Under the pieces are notes generated by a model. The model saw only the letters and a program-made list of their open reading frames with translations. It was not told the DNA's origin and made no database searches. A program made the position numbers and the translations under genes. This document shows, piece by piece, positions 20,615 through 25,000 of a DNA stretch of 25,000 bases (positions within the stretch are counted from its first letter, which is position 1; the number at the start of each line of letters is the position of its first letter). The DNA is from Cristatella mucedo (Eukaryota; Bryozoa; Phylactolaemata; Cristatellidae). The DNA lies in NCBI GenBank assembly GCA_009760855.2, contig WPIO01000024.1, forward strand, positions 1-25,000. The letters are read 5' to 3'.

Positions 20615-21149
20615 GACAAAGAGAGAGATATATATGTATATATATATATACAGAGGAGACACAGGGAGACAGAGTTGTATGGGCACTCGGCAAGAGTGTG
20701 CAGTGGCTCTAGAGGACCCGGGCCCTCACCCATCTTGACTGCTTACCTGCTCGTACATGCACTGTGCAAGCAGCCGAGTGTTGGCGGCATGCGCCACTGC
20801 TGCCGCCGCAGTGGCTGAGCCTCCGGCCATCGACAGAGGCAGCAGTTGAGGAATGTAGAGCTGCTGCTGCTGCTGCCGCGAAGCCGGTCTTGGAGCAGGA
20901 GCAGGGCCACTGCCCCCGCAGCTTTCGGCCGCCAGAGTCGCGGTGGGAGCATGTCCGCCGCCGAAGATGCGACAGCTGCCGGCGGCCGTGGGGGCGTGCT
21001 GCTGCTGCTGCTGGCCGTACAGCCACGGGGCGACGAGCGGGTGTCCAGCAGCGGCGGCGAGCAGAGCAGGGTCCTCGGCCAGTCTGACCATCGCCATGGT
21101 CGGCTCCGCTGTGCTGGCTCGTGAGCTGTCGTCGGTGCTGTCGACGTGC
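18221..21149 (-). CDS. zfh1: ZEB/zfh1-type zinc-finger transcription factor, 3' half (four joined exons)
   Basis: Nuclear DNA-binding repressor of the ZEB family (ZEB1/2 in vertebrates, zfh1 in flies), which acts in mesoderm, muscle, neural and epithelial-mesenchymal programmes and recruits CtBP. The joined model is 21149-20747, 20276-19811, 19169-18804, 18564-18221. All junctions are GT-AG and phase-consistent. About 524 residues are encoded here. In order they are a low-complexity polyA/polyQ region, PLDLSTK (CtBP-binding motif), a basic/acidic linker and three C2H2-type fingers, ending in a short acidic and polyQ tail. Family members also have an N-terminal finger cluster and a homeodomain; neither is visible up to 25000, so the 5' half lies beyond the window. 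The exact acceptors of the first two exons are inferred from splice motifs and frame only. Finger identity is very secure; gene symbol follows the fly-like residues KQSSLARHK and KHKHHLTEH. Confidence 0.88.
18804..19169 (-). CDS. zfh1: ZEB/zfh1-type exon: acidic linker and first C-terminal zinc finger
   Basis: It ends at 18804 with donor GGTAAGC inside the codon for the glycine of HTG (phase 1). The intron is 239 bp (18803-18565). It encodes 121 whole residues: an alanine/glycine-rich start, a basic cluster ARKRRRL (possible nuclear localisation signal), an acidic run [16 protein letters not shown], and the finger [24 protein letters not shown] (18876-18808; C-X2-C-X12-H-X3-H). The acceptor GTCAGCACAG at 19170 is chosen because it is phase-compatible with the upstream donor at 19810. 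An alternative acceptor GTATCGCTGCAG just above 19227 would need a phase-0 donor. The finger is certain; the 5' edge is moderately supported. Confidence 0.82.
19811..20276 (-). CDS. zfh1: ZEB/zfh1-type exon: polyalanine region and PLDLSTK CtBP motif
   Basis: It encodes 155 residues. It opens with [15 protein letters not shown], then HP followed by nine alanines and [12 protein letters not shown], two further alanine-rich patches, and a glycine run. Then comes [11 protein letters not shown], with PLDLSTK at 19970-19950. P-x-D-L-S is the classical docking motif for the co-repressor CtBP and, in ZEB proteins, lies between the homeodomain and the C-terminal fingers, as here. The donor CGAG/GTGGGT ends the exon at 19811 in phase 1. 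The acceptor is a tandem CAG series (20270-20279); 20276 keeps phase 0 with the upstream exon. After PLDLS the open frame runs on to 19332 without a stop, so read-through into the intron is possible but would change frame at the finger. Confidence 0.75.
20462..20655. repeat. (GA)/(GACA) compound microsatellite ending in (TA)n
   Basis: Interspersed GAGA and GACAGACA blocks followed by ATATATGTATATATATATA. It sits wholly inside the 470-bp intron 20746-20277 of the zfh1-type gene. Arginine/glutamate or serine/leucine frames through it are artefacts. Confidence 0.96.
20747..21149 (-). CDS. zfh1: ZEB/zfh1-type upstream exon: alanine- and glutamine-rich
   Basis: The acceptor CTGCCGTCTTTGCAG is strong (polypyrimidine then CAG), with the exon starting at 21149 in phase 2. 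The donor is GAGCAG/GTAAGC at 20747 in phase 0. It encodes 134 whole residues: [20 protein letters not shown], the helix-like [22 protein letters not shown] followed by five glutamines, a proline/alanine linker, a second glutamine run, [14 protein letters not shown] and LLAQCMYEQ. No known domain; the region fits the low-complexity spacer between homeodomain and CtBP motif. Both splice sites, the long open frame and the codon phase support it. A preceding exon must end in phase 2 and lies upstream of 21150. Confidence 0.65.
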
Positions 21150-21297
21150 CTGCAAAGACGGCAGATCATCAAGTGACTGGGAAGTCTGTCTCCGAGGCTC
21201 TGGGTGGCTGCTGCTGCCGAGGCTCTGGGCTATATATGCTGCAGGCGGCCACTGCCCGTCAAGGCACGGAATTAATAGCAGCAGCCACCAGCCAAGG

Positions 21298-21323
21298 CTG
21301 CTGCTGCTGCTGCTGCTGCTGCT
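21298..21323. repeat. (CTG)n trinucleotide repeat
   Basis: Eight to nine CTG units (CAG on the gene strand), 150 bp upstream of the exon acceptor at 21149. CAG/CTG runs also occur within the exons as polyglutamine (18230-18253, 20860-20876, 20998-21012). Confidence 0.95.
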
Positions 21324-21686
21324 CCTCCCTCTTCCTCTTCTTTCCGGACAGGGCAAGTCTCTCAATAGAGGGCAGCCAGCTACCTCGGCCACACCCACCA
21401 CTATGTCCTGGCCGGGCATTTAGCTGCCCTGGGCCGTGAGCGTGATGGACTCATCACCGAGTGGGCGTGATCGAACGCTTTCGTTGCTTTCGGGCCCAGC
21501 AGCTTGCTTCGAGTGCTGCTTCGCCCAGACTGTCACCGGCATCCGGATGCCAAAGTAGCACTCGCAGTCGTCCCAGTTTGTGGGCAGCAGAATTGCTACA
21601 TTGCTACACGGTGCCCCCCCCCTATTCTCTTCATCAAAGAGCCTGAACGCACTTTCCGATCTGCCAAGATCTTGCCGGTCCTAGGC

Positions 21687-21725
21687 AACTTGTTACAGGG
21701 AACTTGTTACAGGGAACTTGTTACA
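21687..21725. repeat. 14-bp tandem repeat, 2.9 units
   Basis: AACTTGTTACAGGG twice, then AACTTGTTACAA. Confidence 0.95.
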
Positions 21726-22366
21726 AAAGTGTGGCTGAATCGCGAGGCAGACTTATGCAGCAATCTCACAGCCCTTTTTGGGCATCATGGCACAGGGCAG
21801 GGTAAGCAACAAAGAGAACTCAAGAGATTTGCGAAGCCTCATATGCTGAACGAACCATCTCCGACGCCGGAGAAAAATGCGAATGATCACTTGATAATCC
21901 GATTTCGACAGACCTGGACAATGACAAAAGGTACTGAGGCACCTTGAGAAACCGCGATCCCAAGCCATGCACACTCTAACCATATTGCACATTTGCATAG
22001 GTTCTCAAAGTTCGTTAGCTGTAGTTTGATTGCAGGGCACTGTGAAATTCTGCTGCTATTGCCCAACCAGCTGCTTTTCAGTTCTACAATGTATATAGTT
22101 ATTTGATATCGCGGGCTCCAAAAGATGGTCTAGACCCTATCACTTCTGCAGTAACTGATATTAGATATGAGGCGCTCGGCACAGGATGGGAATCGTGCTG
22201 AGGCTGCTGATGGAGCTGCTACTCTCATTCTCAAATTGCTGACACGATGCAAGCCACATCACAAGCCACTCATAGCGATGTCGTTCAAGAGTCTGCATAA
22301 GGCGACAATGGGGGTACTTAAATATCCCCTAAGGTGCTATAAGACTTCATTGATGTCGGATTTTTT

Positions 22367-22680
22367 TCTAGAATTAATGGTTAATGTCAAGCAAATACTC
22401 AAAAAGAATCCAACGCAAGAATATATTTGCTTATTGTACCTCTCAAACGATCAATGTGTGAGAAATAGGATCACAATTTTTCAAGGTTTCCATATATAGG
22501 TAAAATTATTTGGCAATCCATGTCTAACCCGGAATTGAGCAGGAAGAAAACGCTACAAATAGAAAATGTACCGATCTCAACATCATATGCGACTTGTGTC
22601 CTAACTTGCTGAGCCTTGGTACACCGACGTACACGTCTGAAGCCTGCTGAGGTTGCAGCATGTGACTTACAAATGGCTTC
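22367..22680 (+). repeat. Left arm of a large imperfect inverted repeat
   Basis: It is the reverse-complement partner of 23264-23582. Shared blocks include GTCGCATATGATG, ATTGCCAAATAATT, TTTCTCACACAT and CACATGCTGCAAC (written as in the right arm). Identity is high in these blocks with small gaps between, roughly 70-80% by eye. The arms are separated by 583 bp. No protein-coding capacity recognised. Confidence 0.85.
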
Positions 22681-23263
22681 AATTACAGTGTAGCTTTATG
22701 CCTTGTAAAATCCATAACTTCATAGATCAACATGGAAAAATCTATATGAGTTCAGCTCTGCTTGAACACTACTGTCGTAGTGTATTTCTGATTCAGGAAC
22801 GATGTGTTGCTACACATGTCATCAAACGTCCTAGAGCTATAGCTTCTGCAATCATTTACATGTATAGCACTATATAACTCTGTAGCTCCACAAAGCCACT
22901 AAGACTGTGTGGGTGTAAGGCAGGAGAGTTTTGTATAGCACATTCACAGCCTAAGCGGCTTTCGGTACGCATTCGGTAGCCAACAGACTTCGTCTCACGC
23001 AAAAAGAGAAAGTGGGAAGCAGAGCCAGCAGAGAGTTGAGGTAGTGAGTAGCATGGAAGTAGCAGCTCAGGACCGCTGGAAAGGATGTGCCATAGTCGGC
23101 AGCAGGAGAGTAGTTGTAGTTGAGCACTAGTTATCCAACCACAATCAGAAAAGAGTAATGCAGTAATGTTCAAGCAGAGCTGAACCAACATTTGAACTTT
23201 TGCCTAGATATTTGAAGTATTGACTGAATTCTGGATTTTACCAAGCACGAAACTAAACTAATT
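22681..23263. other. Spacer between inverted-repeat arms
   Basis: 583 bp with no recognised gene. A 111-codon minus frame (23191-22856) has no known motif. If the arms are terminal repeats of a transposon, this would be the internal region, too short for a full transposase. Confidence 0.5.
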
Positions 23264-23582
23264 AAAGCCGTTCGTAAGCCACATGCTGCAACTTCAACAA
23301 GCTTAAGACGTGTACCTCGAAGCACCAAGGTTCAGAAAGTAGGGACATAAGTCGCATATGATGCTGAGATCGATACATTTTTCATTTGTTGTCATTTTGC
23401 CTCTGGTTTTACTTCCGGATCAGACATGTATTGCCAAATAATTGTTCCCTATTTTTTTGTAGAAATTGTCAAAACTTCTGATCCAATTTCTCACACATCG
23501 ATCTTTTGAGAGATATCCTAAACCAACATTCGATTGCTAAACAATGTTTTTCAATACTCTCGAAATTTACCCTTAATTTCGA
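23264..23582 (-). repeat. Right arm of the large imperfect inverted repeat
   Basis: It begins AAAGCCGTTCGTAAGCCACA and runs to about ACCCTTAATTTC. The matching order on the other arm is continuous from GCCACATGCTGCAAC through GTCGCATATGATG, TACATTTTT, GACATGTATTGCCAAATAA, and CTCACACATCGATC to TTACCCTTAATT. It could be a fold-back element, or two head-to-head copies of one dispersed repeat. Confidence 0.85.
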
Positions 23583-24109
23583 TTCTTTGTTCCTGAGATA
23601 GCCGATAGCTCGTAAAAGTGCTTTAAGCTTTTAATTTTGATAATTCAACTGACCTACCCATATGCCGTAGTTCGTACTTCTGTGAATAACTTTCTTTTTG
23701 GGCTCTGGTGCATTGGCCGAATTCAGAGCGAAGATCACACTCTCATTCAAATATTCGCCCACGATTCTACACTGCCAACTCCTATTATTGTCGAACTCTG
23801 CTCATCTGACCGTATGGGAATGATATTTTCCCTCCCCTGTGTCTCCCTTCGATTTCAAAATTCGTGCATGAATAGCACAAATCTGAGATTCTTGACATTG
23901 ATGGTGTCCGCAAAAAACAGCCTCTACCTCTTCGGCTCAGTTCTCCATCCCATCTTTCCTTCTCTCTGCTGGTATGCTTTGGCAACACAGCCTTAGCTAA
24001 CGTTCCGGAAGAGATAACTTGGCAAAAGCTTGATTTAGCGGACAGAAGATTAGCACCGACTGTCCATTGCCTGATGATATGAGGACTATTGTATGCCAAT
24101 TCCAATCGG
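23583..24109. other. Unassigned; an open frame of unknown nature
   Basis: A + frame from 23637 to 23996 stays open for 119 codons in otherwise AT-rich DNA, but no domain is recognised. It could be the decayed upstream part of the LINE that follows, or chance. Confidence 0.35.
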
Positions 24110-25000
24110 TCCTAGCTAAGGCCAAGTCTGGCGTCTATGGGAAGATAATTTTGACAGCTGCTGCAGTCCTTAAATGATGCTCAATATGACCATCTCCTTA
24201 GCCACTCACGGGTCTGCACTACTTTGCAAGCGAATCTTGTAACAATCTAGCAGATCGTTGCCTAGCTTCTTTGTAAGCAAGATTGCCACGATCAGCGACT
24301 CCAATCTCAAGCAACAGCCCTGCCGGACTCCCTCTCCATTCCCAGCTCAACCTCCATGTCTACCTCAAGCCTGGGCCTCTGCTCATCTCATTTCGAAATT
24401 TTGCTGCCCAGTCGTAGAATAAGACTACTAGCACTCTAGCACTCTGGACACACTCCGTCCACTGTCCGAGATACCCTGACTTTTTTGTCTGCTGCCCACT
24501 CCAGCTGGAACAACAAATATGTATTTGGTCGCAGGTCTCCATTGGCTGAGCATCCCTCAAAGGGACCAGGCCACTCATCGACAACTCATCATTAGACCTT
24601 CGGAACTCAGTCGCCCAGTCCTTCATCCTGCCATCCCTATCAGAGACAATCGAACTATTTATTAGCGATAGGCCAGCTGCCATATTAAAACATCACAAAC
24701 CTAGAAGGCAAGTCCCAGCCAGGATTTGGTACTGATCACTCCACAGAGTCAGGTCTACTATGAGTGTATGCTCTCTCTCTCTCTCTCTCAATTATGTTAA
24801 GCTAAATAGTCTCTCTGCTATTTCAGATGAATCTCGTTCTAGCATTTGCCACTATTGATCACCCAGCCCTTCTTGAGGGCATTTCATCTAGCCGAAGCCT
24901 TGTCACTGCACTGCAATGGCCCTACTCTATGCAGCGGAGGAATTAGCCTTTGACCTTTGCTTATGGGGCTCAGCTATTGCCTGCTTCGTCCAGTCACCAT
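24110..25000 (+). pseudogene. Old LINE ORF2 fossil running off the right edge (copy E)
   Basis: Degenerate + strand pieces appear in the order of a CR1/L2 ORF2. First is the endonuclease-RT linker, NLADRCLASFVSKIATISDS (about 24229-24300). Next is QPGFGTDHSTESGLL (about 24718-24760), which matches the RT block QSGFRxxHSTETALL. Then LAFATIDHPALLEGISS (about 24836-24890) matches SAAFDTIDHxILLExL, and ALQWPYS follows where ALxWFxSYL is expected. Several stops and frame changes break it, and a short (CT)n (24769-24790) has replaced codons after the HSTE block. It continues past 25000 and probably lies within the zfh1-type intron. Confidence 0.68.

Larger units (their letters stand above)
21150..22366. 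other. Probable large intron of the zfh1-type gene, upstream side
   Basis: The GC-rich part (21150-21650) contains (CTG)n at 21298-21323 and a few serine- or glutamine-rich frames without domains. The rest turns AT-rich. A 14-bp unit AACTTGTTACAGGG repeats 2.9 times at 21687-21725. No homeodomain or finger exon is visible on the minus strand. Confidence 0.45.

Noticed and set aside
20366-20818. Arginine/glutamate/threonine-rich + frames and their minus counterparts
   Set aside because: They arise from the (GA)/(GACA) microsatellite in an intron.
21150-25000. Homeodomain or N-terminal finger exons of the zfh1-type gene
   Set aside because: No C2H2 spacing or homeodomain helix-3 pattern was found on the minus strand; these exons should be outside the window.

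Overview
The window is eukaryotic nuclear DNA. It holds spliced coding exons with GT-AG introns, several ages of non-LTR retrotransposon debris, tRNA-headed SINEs, long (CT)n/(GA)n tracts, and no bacterial operon layout. The one recognisable host gene is the 3' half of a ZEB/zfh1-type zinc-finger gene. Its fingers look most like the protostome (arthropod-like) zfh1 type, so I infer an invertebrate animal; the species cannot be named from this sequence.

Layout: 1-1167 is the 3' part of a CR1/L2-superclade LINE on the + strand, with an intact reverse-transcriptase (RT) end and an (ATT)n tail. Positions 1.5-2.8 kb hold two RT C-terminal fossils of a more diverged LINE. Positions 3.0-4.4 kb hold (CT)n tracts. 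A second copy of the first LINE family lies at 4.68-6.0 kb on the minus strand, set in a GC-rich domain reaching 6.76 kb that contains a 24-bp perfect palindrome. Positions 6.8-9.1 kb hold LINE tails, a 9-bp minisatellite, another GC-rich stretch and two SINE families. Positions 9.3-10.5 kb hold an RT fossil split by about 670 bp of (GA)n. Positions 11-16 kb are mostly unassigned, with small repeats, a SINE and a LINE tail. At 15.96-16.61 kb a tRNA-type SINE head is fused to a LINE 3' end.

The ZEB/zfh1 gene lies on the minus strand. Four exons can be joined in frame: 21149-20747, 20276-19811, 19169-18804 and 18564-18221 (stop codon). The third and fourth encode the three C-terminal C2H2-type fingers and the second carries a PLDLSTK CtBP-binding motif. 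A putative 3' UTR of about 1.3 kb runs to an AATAAA at 16903-16898. The N-terminal finger cluster and homeodomain expected for the family are not in the window and should lie beyond position 25000. Positions 21.15-25 kb are then a large intron. It contains a roughly 315-bp imperfect inverted repeat (22367-22680 and 23264-23582) and an old LINE running off the right edge.

The LINE 3' ends and the SINE-A tails share a hairpin-forming block (GCGCC...AGAGATTAAGTTCTCT...GGCGC), which suggests that the LINE machinery mobilises the SINEs. No wholly new system is visible. The most informative oddities are the SINE-LINE chimera with a microhomology junction, the RT gene split by a microsatellite that grew at a pyrimidine-rich codon run, and the large inverted repeat.
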